Assembly (NCBI GenBank): GCA_035306725.1
Contig: DATGNN010000420.1
Location: forward strand, 1-8,748
Source of the DNA: JAAYEB01 sp035306725
Lineage (GTDB): Bacteria > Fibrobacterota > Chitinivibrionia > Chitinivibrionales > Chitinispirillaceae
Length of the DNA: 8,748 nt
Direction: 5' to 3'
Positions 1 through 6,794 of this stretch are shown in pieces. A program made the translations under genes and the position numbers. Each line of letters opens with the position of its first letter. Position 1 is the stretch's first letter. Under the pieces are notes generated by a model. The model searched no databases, was not told the origin of the DNA, and worked only from the letters and a program-made list of their open reading frames with translations.

Positions 1-1
1 T

Positions 2-388
2 GGTTGGGCTGGGTACTGTGGTACTCGAATGCATGACTTTACACCAGAAACTTCATCGCCAATGGGCTGTGTTTATTCATTATGCTGTGATACGGCAAGT
101 CGCAGAAGGGTATCTCTTTCATTCTCTGAGGCATTGGTGCAAAAAGGATTGTCGGCTTCATCTTTCGGTGCTGTCTGTAAAAGCCTGCATCTTGACAACA
201 CCCGTTGGGCAATTCGTATGTGTCGGGAAATCGCTAATGTAAAGAGTAGTGGTGAACTGCTTGTACGCTGTGCACCTGTCAGCAAAAATTCAGCGCAACC
301 TTATCGTCTTATAGGTGATCCTTTGGCTCCCTTGTATTCAACTGCAGAAGCAATAAAAGCCGGCAGCCTGGTTCCTGTATATCCTTAA
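2..388 (+). CDS. Unrecognised protein, C-terminal part, cut by the left edge
   Basis: The frame is open from the left edge to a TAA at 386-388. An internal ATG at 29 would give 119 residues, but the open frame continues upstream of it, so the true start is probably outside the window. I do not recognise a family. The visible part is rich in Cys (for example GYCG, SLCC, VCK, MCR, RCA) and basic residues. The middle (LVQKGLSASSFGAVCKSL through RWAIRMCREIANV) could fold as helices, and the tail is proline-rich (DPLAPLY, LVPVYP). No signal peptide or membrane segment is visible. A hand count gives about 46% G+C over the first 180 bases, clearly above the AT-rich rsmG next to it, so acquisition by transfer is possible. 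It converges on rsmG with a 53-base gap. I judge it coding mainly from the uninterrupted frame and sensible amino-acid content. Confidence 0.45.
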   Translation, partial: GWAGYCGTRMHDFTPETSSPMGCVYSLCCDTASRRRVSLSFSEALVQKGLSASSFGAVCKSLHLDNTRWAIRMCREIANVKSSGELLVRCAPVSKNSAQPYRLIGDPLAPLYSTAEAIKAGSLVPVYP

Positions 389-441
389 CCAGAATCAGTC
401 GATTACTTAACAAAGGTCAACTCAAACCAAGATCAATTTAT

Positions 442-1068
442 TTAAAAATCCTGTGCATTAATTACAATAATCTTCCTTTCTCCGATCCGCGACGAGCTCG
501 TATCATGAATCACGGGATTTCTGAAAAGAGCAATGTCATCAAGAACTTTACTTTTATACAATACCAGTTTACCGTTTGAATGGAGAAGTTTGAAAATGAT
601 TTTTTTATACAGAGGAATAATTCTTACAGAACGGGAAACAACAATATCAAAAGAGCCATAAAAACTTTGTGGAAGTTCTTCTATTCTGGTGTCAATAAAG
701 CTGCAGTTATTCAGGTTGAGAACCTCGGCACATTTTTTCAGTGCATTGACTTTTTTCTTTCTGGAATCGAGCAGAAATATACTGGAGTCGGGAAAAAGAA
801 TTGCCAGGGGTATTCCCGGAAGTCCTCCACCTGTTCCAAAATCGAGAACCCTTTTTTGTGAAAAATCAATAAAATTAATTGCAAGAAGAGAATCGGCAAA
901 ATGATGTGTCCAGATATTTTCAGGATCAGTCTGACGTGAAATAAGATTGATTTTTTTGTTCTCGGAAATGAGCCAGTCAAAATAAGATTCAAATTGTTTC
1001 AGAAACTTATGGTAGTTTTTGGAATAATTTTCCTTTAAAAAGGATATGAAGAATTCTTTGGATGTCAT
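442..1068 (-). CDS. rsmG: RsmG (GidB), 16S rRNA (guanine527-N7)-methyltransferase
   Basis: A 208-residue cytoplasmic enzyme that transfers a methyl group from S-adenosylmethionine to N7 of G527 in the 530 loop of 16S rRNA. Loss of this modification is known to cause low-level streptomycin resistance. The family hallmarks appear in order: NLISR (41-45); the H-x-x-DS region (FADS, 57-60); the SAM-binding motif I LDFGTGGGLPGIPLA (about 75-89); the acidic LLDSRKKKV (99-107); RIEEL (128-132); VVSRSV (143-148); GKLVLYKS (166-173); and the terminal GERKIIVI (196-203). Length matches the family. The ATG is preceded by only a weak Shine-Dalgarno-like sequence, but no better start exists. In many bacteria rsmG sits beside mnmG and parAB near the origin. 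Here it stands alone, facing an unknown ORF on one side and divergent from a membrane protein on the other. Confidence 0.96.
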   Translation of the reverse strand: MTSKEFFISFLKENYSKNYHKFLKQFESYFDWLISENKKINLISRQTDPENIWTHHFADSLLAINFIDFSQKRVLDFGTGGGLPGIPLAILFPDSSIFLLDSRKKKVNALKKCAEVLNLNNCSFIDTRIEELPQSFYGSFDIVVSRSVRIIPLYKKIIFKLLHSNGKLVLYKSKVLDDIALFRNPVIHDTSSSRIGERKIIVINAQDF

Positions 1069-1134
1069 GATTTTTGTTCTATATTATTAATTGAGATTTT
1101 ATTTAATCAAATATTCAGAAAAATAATTAATACG

Positions 1135-1151
1135 AACCAGTTTTACTGGTT
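1135..1151. repeat. Perfect 7-bp inverted repeat (possible operator)
   Basis: AACCAGT at 1135-1141 and ACTGGTT at 1145-1151 are exact reverse complements separated by TTT. On the + strand the repeat is followed by AATTTTT, which gives it a weak terminator-like look. However, there is no upstream + strand gene to terminate, and it sits about 70 bases upstream of the rsmG start, so an operator or chance hairpin is at least as likely. Confidence 0.35.
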
Positions 1152-1395
1152 AATTTTTATCGGTTTAAAATATGCTGTGGGGAACTTTTATTTTGCGTTT
1201 TTGACCCTGTTCTATGGGATATACATTTATTATTCCCAAAAAGGTGCAGATTGCTATGTAATGGTTTTTTCTGCAAATTTTGGAATAGGAATTTTGATTA
1301 AAACAGCATATATTTAATTGCAGAAGCCTTTTAGCAAAATGATAACCAGGTTTTCCGCTGTAGAGAGTGGACTGTTATGGAATTCAAATAAATTC

Positions 1396-1403
1396 GAAAG
1401 GGG
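1396..1403 (+). promoter_or_regulatory. Ribosome binding site of the holin-like gene
   Basis: GAAAGGGG at 1396-1403 is 7 bases before the ATG at 1411. It decides the start, in preference to the in-frame TTG at 1318. Confidence 0.7.
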
Positions 1404-1410
1404 CATAAAA

Positions 1411-1746
1411 ATGACTGAGGTTTTGTTGAATGTTCTGATTCTATCGGTAATCATTTATTTGATTGATATGTTTCTCCCTGCAGTGCATGTAAAAAATTTC
1501 GCAACAGCAATAATTGTTGCAATAGTTTACAGCCTTTTGAATTTTTTCCTGGGCTGGCTATTTCTCTTTTTATCCTTTCCAGTGGTTTTCCTTACACTCG
1601 GTTTGTTTAAGTTTGTAATCAATGCTTTTTTTCTCTGGGTAACAGATAAAATTGTAGAAGGTTTTAAAATTAAAAATTTCGGATGGACATTAATTACAGC
1701 ATTACTGATATCACTTGGGAGCACGCTGGTTCACGCAATATTATAA
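1411..1746 (+). CDS. Small integral membrane protein, phage holin family 4 / YvlD type
   Basis: A 111-residue, almost wholly hydrophobic protein with four predicted membrane helices: roughly residues 3-23, 30-51, 52-75 and 87-110. The segment LTLGLFKFVINAFFLWVTD followed by IVEGFKIKNFGW is typical of the family named 'mycobacterial 4-TMS phage holin, superfamily IV' (Pfam Phage_holin_4_2, including Bacillus YvlD). Despite the name, most members are chromosomal and of unknown function, so lysis activity should not be assumed. I chose the ATG at 1411 because AAAGGGG (1397-1403) stands 7 bases ahead. The in-frame TTG at 1318 has no such site and would add a non-hydrophobic leader. The next gene, an aldo/keto reductase, begins 22 bases after the stop, so the two are probably co-transcribed. 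No functional link between them is obvious. Confidence 0.85.
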   Translation: MTEVLLNVLILSVIIYLIDMFLPAVHVKNFATAIIVAIVYSLLNFFLGWLFLFLSFPVVFLTLGLFKFVINAFFLWVTDKIVEGFKIKNFGWTLITALLISLGSTLVHAIL

Positions 1747-1768
1747 GGATTGGAGCTGCAGTTTTAAT

Positions 1769-2779
1769 ATGGAAAAAGTTCATATCGGAAAAACCGGTCT
1801 GGTAGTAAGCAGATCCGGTTTTGGTGCATTACCCATTCAGAGAATTTCAGAAAAAGAAGCTGTCTCGCTTTTAAGAAAAGCATACGATAATGGAATCGAT
1901 TTTTATGATACAGCAAGGAATTATTCCGATAGTGAGGGAAAAATTGGAGCTGCATTGTCAGGGGTTAGACAGAAAATTATTATTGCCACAAAAACTGCTG
2001 CAAAAACAAAAGAGGATCTGTTTAAAGATCTGGCAGTGAGTCTCAAAAAGCTCAAAACAGACTATATAGATATTCTTCAACTGCATAACCCGGATACGCT
2101 GCCCGATCCTGATGACCCGAAAAGTTCATATGCTGGTCTTCTGGAAGCCAGGAAAAAAGGTATGGTGCGTTATCTGGGTTTAACTAACCATAAACTCCAA
2201 TTGGCAACTGAAGCTGTCCGGTCTTGTCTTTATGATACTGTTCAGTTCCCTTTAAATACACTCAGTTCAGAAAATGAGCTGGAAATAATTGAAACATGTA
2301 AAAATGCAGGTTGCGGACTTATTGCAATGAAAGCAATGTCTGGGGGATTGATCAAAAATGCATCATCCGCTTTTGCCTTTTTAAGACAGTTTGATAATGT
2401 AATACCTGTCTGGGGAATACAAAAAGAGGCGGAGCTTGATGAATTTTTATATTATGAAAAGGAACCACCATGTTTAAATGACATAATGTGGCAGATAATA
2501 GAAAATGATCGCAAGGAACTTGCCGGACAGTTTTGCCGTGGATGCGGATACTGCATGCCCTGCTCCGCAGGAATAGATATACCATGGGCTGCAAGAATGT
2601 CACTTTTGCTTCGCAGGGCGCCATCACAGAATTTCAACAACAGTTACTGGAAAGAGAAAATGGAAACAATTAAAAATTGTACAGGGTGTGGTAACTGTAA
2701 ACAAAAGTGCCCGTATGGTCTGAATATACCGGAATTATTAAAGGAAAATCTGGATGATTATAAGCGTTTTTTTGGGTGA
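1769..2779 (+). CDS. Aldo/keto reductase with C-terminal iron-sulfur cluster region
   Basis: A 336-residue protein. Residues 1-250 form an aldo/keto reductase TIM barrel, a family of NAD(P)H-dependent carbonyl oxidoreductases. The catalytic tetrad is intact: D47 (FYDTARNY), Y52, K75 (IATKT) and H106 (ILQLHN). GMVRYLGLTNH (131-141) is also family-typical. The C-terminal part carries two cysteine clusters, C256-C259-C262-C265 in CRGCGYCMPC and C304-C307-C310-C314 in CTGCGNCKQKC. The second has classic 4Fe-4S spacing, and both are followed by hydrophobic 'GxxIP' turns. This is the known AKR subfamily with a ferredoxin-like tail; its substrates are mostly undefined and the tail suggests electron transfer in an anaerobe or facultative organism. 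The ATG at 1769 follows GGAG at 1752-1755 with a longish 13-base gap. The in-frame TTG at 1715 would overlap the preceding gene and add residues not seen in the family. It lies 22 bases after the holin-like gene. Confidence 0.93.
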   Translation: MEKVHIGKTGLVVSRSGFGALPIQRISEKEAVSLLRKAYDNGIDFYDTARNYSDSEGKIGAALSGVRQKIIIATKTAAKTKEDLFKDLAVSLKKLKTDYIDILQLHNPDTLPDPDDPKSSYAGLLEARKKGMVRYLGLTNHKLQLATEAVRSCLYDTVQFPLNTLSSENELEIIETCKNAGCGLIAMKAMSGGLIKNASSAFAFLRQFDNVIPVWGIQKEAELDEFLYYEKEPPCLNDIMWQIIENDRKELAGQFCRGCGYCMPCSAGIDIPWAARMSLLLRRAPSQNFNNSYWKEKMETIKNCTGCGNCKQKCPYGLNIPELLKENLDDYKRFFG

Positions 2780-2840
2780 CCAGTACAGGCTTTTAGTCAA
2801 TATATGGCTATCTTATTTATCAGTTAATGGGCCTGTCTGG
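2780..2840. repeat. Inverted repeat across a convergent gene junction
   Basis: CCAGTACAGGC (2780-2790) and GCCTGTCTGG (2831-2840) pair over 10 bases with one bulged T, around a 40-base AT-rich loop. The left arm begins immediately after the AKR stop codon. The right arm lies in the last codons of the DUF2079 gene, so the stem would sit at the 3' end of both transcripts. There is no T run as in a standard intrinsic terminator. A shared 3'-end stem is possible but unproven. Confidence 0.3.
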
Positions 2841-4470
2841 AGTGCCAATCTTCATTTTTCCTGAACAGAAAAACGCTCTTCTCTTTTGTTACCAGACTGA
2901 ATCCAGAAGAGTAAATCGCAGGAATGGTTTGAGTTTCAAAACTCGTATCACCCTCAAACAACGATTCGATATCGGATGTATCTATACATATGAATTGCAC
3001 AGCGTTAAAACTCCTGTTACAAACTGTTGATGGTCTTGGGAATACATAACAGAACCTGCGGTGTGTCAGGTGTGGGGCAAGATGGCTGGAGACCGATATC
3101 GCTGCGTCTGAAGGAATCTGTTTTATGACAGATAAACACGTTTTGGAGTGTTCGTTTTCAAAATAACGATTTCGTTCTCTCCAGAATCGATGTCCCAGTG
3201 GAGAGGGACCGTAAGTGTATGCAGCAATCAGAGTAGATATAAATGCAAGTGTAATAAGGTAGTTTTTTTGTATTGTTCTTTTTGTAAATTTTAAATGCCA
3301 GTCTTCATTTAAACTGTAAATAAAAGCAATAAACAGGAAAGGTATTGCCAGAGCAGGTCTGTGATAATAGATTTCGAATCCGGCCATAAGATCCTTTAAT
3401 AGTATGGGAATTGCTCCCGGAAGGAATCCCCAATAGCGCAGCGGAATCAAAAAAAGAGGAAACATGAAATAGAACAGGTTTTCCATGCTTGCCGGTATCA
3501 GAATAGATTTTGAAAATTGAATCGGGTTGCGTATGGCGTATCCTGCAATTCCAGCCAGTCCTTCATTCCCGCCGATATGTGAATAGTTCCAGGCAATTAA
3601 ATCTGAAGAATTTCCCTGATTGAAAAAGGGAATTATTAAAAATAATACAATTAAAAAGTAGCCTGTTCCAAGTGTAAATGTAGCAATTCCATTTTTAATG
3701 TCTTTATGCATAATAATAAGTGAAATACCGTATCCGGCTAAGGAAAGCGCAACATATTCTTTACAGGAGAGTGCTGTTAATATGAAAATGTAATACCATA
3801 CTTTTTTATTTGTTATATAAAAATGGTATGAAAAAAACAGAAAGGGAATTGCAAGTACATCACCATGAAAATCAAATAGTGTCATGAACTGAAGGGATGG
3901 GAAAAGAGAAAAGATTGTTGCAACTGCCAGGGCTTTTATCCTGCTTCCCAAAATATGCTGTGTCAGTAGATAAACTGCAACAATGGCCAGACAAACCAGG
4001 GCGGTTTGTGATACAAGAAGAACACGTGGATCAGCCTTGATACGGTATACATATGCAAAAAGTAAGTATATGGGTTCCACATGCCCTACAAGTCTGGATT
4101 TATTACTGAAGGGATAGCTTTGAGTGGTGGCTTCAGGAAGCCTTCCTTTGGAACTGTTCCAGATTGCCTGGTCCATATTTCCCAAATCGGCCATTCGTGA
4201 ATGGAAAGAGTTAAATTGTCCTGTAGATTTGAATGAAAAGAGAATAAAATATGTTAAAACTATAATGAGCAGAAAAAGAACAGATGATTTTTTGGAGAGA
4301 TCTTTTGGAAAAACTGCTTTTAAGTGAGGAATGAAATAAGCCCAAAACAGCTCACAGCCAAGGAGGGCTACTGCAATGAGCAAGGGAAAATACAGAAAAT
4401 CTGAATCAAGTATTCGTTTTAGAACAAAGAGTAAAAGACACAGAATTAAAAGGATAATTTTATATTTCAT
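2824..4470 (-). CDS. DUF2079 family polytopic membrane protein (GT-C-like)
   Basis: A 548-residue inner-membrane protein with roughly ten or more hydrophobic helices (clear ones near 4-19, 28-47, 62-80, 131-141, 151-170, 205-218, 226-233, 267-283, 333-349, 373-386 and 403-418) and a soluble C-terminal portion from about 430. DUF2079 signatures are visible: DLGNMDQAIWN (95-105), GHVEPIYLLFAYVY (129-142), LLVSQ (151-155), FDFHGDVLAIPFLFFSYHF (199-217), CKEYVALSLAGYG (236-248) and YYHRPALAIPFLF (368-380). The tail has the recurrent IPSDAAISVSSHLAPHLTHRR (from 452). The family is uncharacterised. Its fold resembles GT-C glycosyltransferases, with an acidic residue near the first periplasmic loop, so a polyprenyl-phosphate-sugar-dependent transfer is a reasonable guess only. 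The start ATG has no good Shine-Dalgarno sequence, but the N-terminal helix begins right there. The gene appears monocistronic and converges with the AKR. Confidence 0.88.
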   Translation of the reverse strand: MKYKIILLILCLLLFVLKRILDSDFLYFPLLIAVALLGCELFWAYFIPHLKAVFPKDLSKKSSVLFLLIIVLTYFILFSFKSTGQFNSFHSRMADLGNMDQAIWNSSKGRLPEATTQSYPFSNKSRLVGHVEPIYLLFAYVYRIKADPRVLLVSQTALVCLAIVAVYLLTQHILGSRIKALAVATIFSLFPSLQFMTLFDFHGDVLAIPFLFFSYHFYITNKKVWYYIFILTALSCKEYVALSLAGYGISLIIMHKDIKNGIATFTLGTGYFLIVLFLIIPFFNQGNSSDLIAWNYSHIGGNEGLAGIAGYAIRNPIQFSKSILIPASMENLFYFMFPLFLIPLRYWGFLPGAIPILLKDLMAGFEIYYHRPALAIPFLFIAFIYSLNEDWHLKFTKRTIQKNYLITLAFISTLIAAYTYGPSPLGHRFWRERNRYFENEHSKTCLSVIKQIPSDAAISVSSHLAPHLTHRRFCYVFPRPSTVCNRSFNAVQFICIDTSDIESLFEGDTSFETQTIPAIYSSGFSLVTKEKSVFLFRKNEDWHSRQAH

Positions 4471-4840
4471 GTGTTGTAAAGGGTATTAATCAGGGTGAAA
4501 TTGGTTTTTAAAACAATTTTCCCGAATCACCTCTGTTTAAGCATCAGTTTCACAAATTGCTTGAATGTCTCAATATTTGTTAAATCAAATTGTACCTGGA
4601 ATTGTAAATAATTAAAAATGGAATATGTTTGATAAATTTGATGATGAATAATAACTGAATTATACACATATGGTTTTTTAATTGCAAGCTGCTTGAACAC
4701 CCTGGATATTTCAAAAAGTCATAACACAAAATGTGTACGGAAAGATAAATATGTTTTAACTTTTGGCTCATGATAAAGGTAAATTAGAAATTATCGTTGG
4801 ATAAGAATATATCTGATATGATAGATTGGGGGGACAGACA
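4471..4840. other. AT-rich gap between divergent DUF2079 and CE15 genes
   Basis: About 370 bases with no credible gene. It must hold promoters for both flanking genes, but I could not fix them. TATGAT at 4817-4822 resembles a -10 box but lacks a -35 partner and is only about 20 bases from the start codon. Minor structures seen: ACACA-AAA-TGTGT (4724-4736), a perfect 5-bp hairpin, and AAGCA/TGCTT around 4540-4563. A 63-codon minus frame inside has no ribosome binding site and looks like noise. Confidence 0.5.
4828..4834 (+). promoter_or_regulatory. G-rich ribosome binding site of the CE15 gene
   Basis: GGGGGGA at 4828-4834 lies 6 bases before the ATG at 4841. It is an unusually G-heavy Shine-Dalgarno-like sequence. 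It selects the ATG at 4841, from which a signal peptide begins, over an in-frame TTG at 4826. Confidence 0.55.
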
Positions 4841-6718
4841 ATGAAATTAAAACTATCAAATTTAATAATGTGCAGTTTGTTTTTTACAATAATGGCTGAT
4901 CAGAATTTATTTCTGGGTGGAATAGTAAAAAGTACAGATGAAATGTTGATTAGCGGCGTCGAGGTAATACTCTATTCTGATACTTTGATCAGGGATACAA
5001 CAAATGAAAACGGGGAGTTTTTAATTTCAGCCAATACAGATATTAAACGAAAGAAAGGTGCTGAAAATTCATGTGCCAAAATTCAGAATATCAGTATTAA
5101 AGGAAAACAGCTTGGTTTTATTGTTAAGTCTACAGTTAATAACGGAAGTATCCGGATATTTTCGATAAACGGAAAAACAAGATGTAAAATAAAAACCGGA
5201 ACACTAAATCCAGGCATTCGTAAAGAAATGCTTCCGGATCTGTCTGCCGGATTTTACATAATGTATTTAAATTTAGACGAGGTCCTTGTAACAGGAAAAC
5301 TTTTAAGTACCGGTAACCATTTCTTTATAAGCAAAGGTTTTTCCGAAATTGAGAACACAACATACCTTGCCACAGGAGCCCAAACGCAAATAGATGATAC
5401 CCTGATTGTGAGGAAAGAGAATTTTGATACCGTAAAAAAGTCAATTTCATCATACAATCAGACAAATATTGAGATAATAATGAAACGATCTGTTAAAAGG
5501 CCAGTATACGCATATGCGGCAATGGAAGAGAACACATGTGCCGATTGTGATGTACCGGAATTACCAGATGCCGCTCATTTGTCTTCAAATTCCAAACTTC
5601 CCGATCCTTTTGTAAAAATTGACGGGACACGTTTATCGAAAAGAAGCGAGTGGCGATGCAGAAGACAGGAGATAATCAGACAGGCTCAAAAATATATCTA
5701 TGGAGAGAAACCGGTGCCGGATATTGTAACCGGAAACGTTAACGAAGAAAAAATTTCGGTACATGTGGAAGATGAAGGAAAAGAGATTGGATTCAGTGCT
5801 GATATCGTGCTGCCATCTGTGGGACAGAAACCTTTTCCTGCGATAATCAATGTAGGTACAAAAAATCCTTTTTTTGGCGGTATCAGTTTGGGTGAAGACC
5901 GCATTTTGGAGCAAGGGGTAGCTGTTATTTATTACGATCACTATGAAATTGGTAAAGAGGGTACAGCAGAGGCTTCCAGAGGTAAACCAAATCCGGGGTT
6001 GTTTTATGATATTTATGGCGGAGATCACAGTGCAGGGCTTTTAATGGCGTGGGCCTGGGGTGCCAGCAGGATAATTGATGTTTTCCAGCAATCTGAGCAG
6101 GATTTTATTGATTGGGAAAAGCTTGGTGTTACAGGATGTTCCAGAAACGGGAAAGGTGCATTTGCAATAGGATTATTTGATGAGCGCATTGCATTGACTA
6201 TTCCACAGGAAACCAGTACTGGCGGAGTTCCTGCGTATCGTATTGTTGATGTTTTAAATACTGAAAGAACAGATCATAATTATTATGGACTTAACTGGCT
6301 CAGCAATAATTTTGAACCTTTCGTTTTTAAAAATGGTGTTTCAAATGCAGTAAAACTTCCCATTGATGCACATTCGCTGGTTGCAGCCATTGCTCCACGC
6401 GGACTTCTGGTTCTTGATAATCCACATCAACCTCAGATGAGCGCTCCGGCGGGTTATGTTTCTGTAAAGGCAGGCGCAGAGGTTTATAAAGCAATGGGAA
6501 CAGAAGAAAATATCAGTTATCATTCGGATGTTTCAAATACTCCGCACTGTTCATATAAAAATGAATATACAGAACTTCTGATAAGTAATATTAATAAGTT
6601 TCTGAAACATGAAAGTGAAGAAAGCGGTAGAACAGTTGTGAATTCAAGCGGGACTCTCGATATTTCACAATGGATTAACTGGGAAGCTCCGGTATTGGAG
6701 GATGATATTCAGCAGTGA
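4841..6718 (+). CDS. Secreted CE15 glucuronoyl esterase with N-terminal beta-sandwich domains
   Basis: A 625-residue exported protein. Residues 1-19 form a short signal peptide (basic MKLK, then a hydrophobic stretch to TIMA). Residues about 24-62 look like a carboxypeptidase-regulatory-type beta-sandwich (ISGVEVILYSDTLIRDTTNENGEF). Residues about 100-156 look like a type IX secretion C-terminal-domain fold (IRIFSINGK, then LSAGFYIMYL). Residues about 188-215 (DTLIVRKENFDTVKK) look like the resumption of the first domain. The catalytic CE15 domain spans about 250-592, opening with KLPDPFVKIDGT and WRCRRQEI. Its triad is visible: S434 in GCSRNGKGA, E457 in PQETSTGG (23 residues later, the spacing known in fungal Cip2) and H569 in TPHCSY. 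DAHSLVAAIAPRGLLVL (509-525) is also typical. CE15 enzymes cleave ester links between glucuronic acid of xylan and lignin alcohols. The last 30 residues are extra and unassigned. The catalytic assignment is firm; the N-terminal domain limits are inference. Confidence 0.93.
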   Translation: MKLKLSNLIMCSLFFTIMADQNLFLGGIVKSTDEMLISGVEVILYSDTLIRDTTNENGEFLISANTDIKRKKGAENSCAKIQNISIKGKQLGFIVKSTVNNGSIRIFSINGKTRCKIKTGTLNPGIRKEMLPDLSAGFYIMYLNLDEVLVTGKLLSTGNHFFISKGFSEIENTTYLATGAQTQIDDTLIVRKENFDTVKKSISSYNQTNIEIIMKRSVKRPVYAYAAMEENTCADCDVPELPDAAHLSSNSKLPDPFVKIDGTRLSKRSEWRCRRQEIIRQAQKYIYGEKPVPDIVTGNVNEEKISVHVEDEGKEIGFSADIVLPSVGQKPFPAIINVGTKNPFFGGISLGEDRILEQGVAVIYYDHYEIGKEGTAEASRGKPNPGLFYDIYGGDHSAGLLMAWAWGASRIIDVFQQSEQDFIDWEKLGVTGCSRNGKGAFAIGLFDERIALTIPQETSTGGVPAYRIVDVLNTERTDHNYYGLNWLSNNFEPFVFKNGVSNAVKLPIDAHSLVAAIAPRGLLVLDNPHQPQMSAPAGYVSVKAGAEVYKAMGTEENISYHSDVSNTPHCSYKNEYTELLISNINKFLKHESEESGRTVVNSSGTLDISQWINWEAPVLEDDIQQ

Positions 6719-6730
6719 AATTATTGATTC

Positions 6731-6779
6731 GTAAATCAGGAGAATTCACTATGTCTGGATCAGTGAATCTCCTGATTAC
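6731..6779. terminator. Strong hairpin between convergent CE15 and barrel genes
   Basis: The arm 6731-6750 (GTAAATCAGGAGAATTCACT) pairs with 6762-6779 (AGTGAATCTCCTGATTAC). The pairing is perfect apart from two single-base bulges, giving a stem of about 18 bp and an 11-base loop. It begins 12 bases after the CE15 stop and ends 15 bases from the stop of the convergent barrel gene. This is where a bidirectional terminator is expected. There is no T run on either side, so it may instead be a 3'-end stabilising stem or a Rho-assisted stop. Confidence 0.6.
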
Positions 6780-6794
6780 ATAAGATAGAAGGAT

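Larger units (their letters stand above)
1069..1410. other. T-rich gap between divergent rsmG and holin-like gene
   Basis: About 340 bases, very rich in T on the + strand, presumably carrying the promoters for rsmG (leftward) and the membrane-protein/AKR pair (rightward). I saw no convincing paired -35/-10 boxes. A TTGACC at 1201-1206 has no good -10 at the right distance. One perfect inverted repeat lies at 1135-1151. A stop-free + frame runs from 1039 to the TAA at 1315-1317, but it has no plausible start or ribosome binding site until late, and I do not call it a gene. Confidence 0.4.

Noticed and set aside
368..392. CTGGTT/AACCAG hairpin at the end of the left-edge ORF as a terminator
   Set aside because: It has only 6 bp, a 13-base loop and no T run, and overlaps the coding end. 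This is too weak to call.
1039..1317. Stop-free + frame of about 92 codons encoding hydrophobic, F/Y/I-rich sequence before the holin-like gene
   Set aside because: It has no ATG until 1261, only internal GTG/TTG candidates, and no ribosome binding site. T-rich DNA alone yields such hydrophobic translations, and it overlaps the start of rsmG.
1318..1410. N-terminal extension of the holin-like protein from a TTG
   Set aside because: A good ribosome binding site directly precedes the ATG at 1411, and the extension is not hydrophobic or family-like.
1411..1746. Prophage lysis gene
   Set aside because: The 'phage holin' family name is misleading. No endolysin, phage structural genes or att sites are present, and chromosomal YvlD-type homologues are common.
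4580..4771. 63-codon minus-strand ORF in the gap before the CE15 gene
   Set aside because: There is no Shine-Dalgarno sequence, the amino-acid content is atypical, and it occupies the expected promoter region. It resembles noise in AT-rich DNA.
4817..4822. TATGAT as the -10 box of the CE15 promoter
   Set aside because: There is no -35 partner at 16-18 bases, and the resulting leader would be only about ten bases with the ribosome binding site at its very start.
5633..6028. 131-codon antisense frame within the CE15 gene
   Set aside because: It is a shadow of a firmly assigned gene, with no start signals and no recognisable domains.
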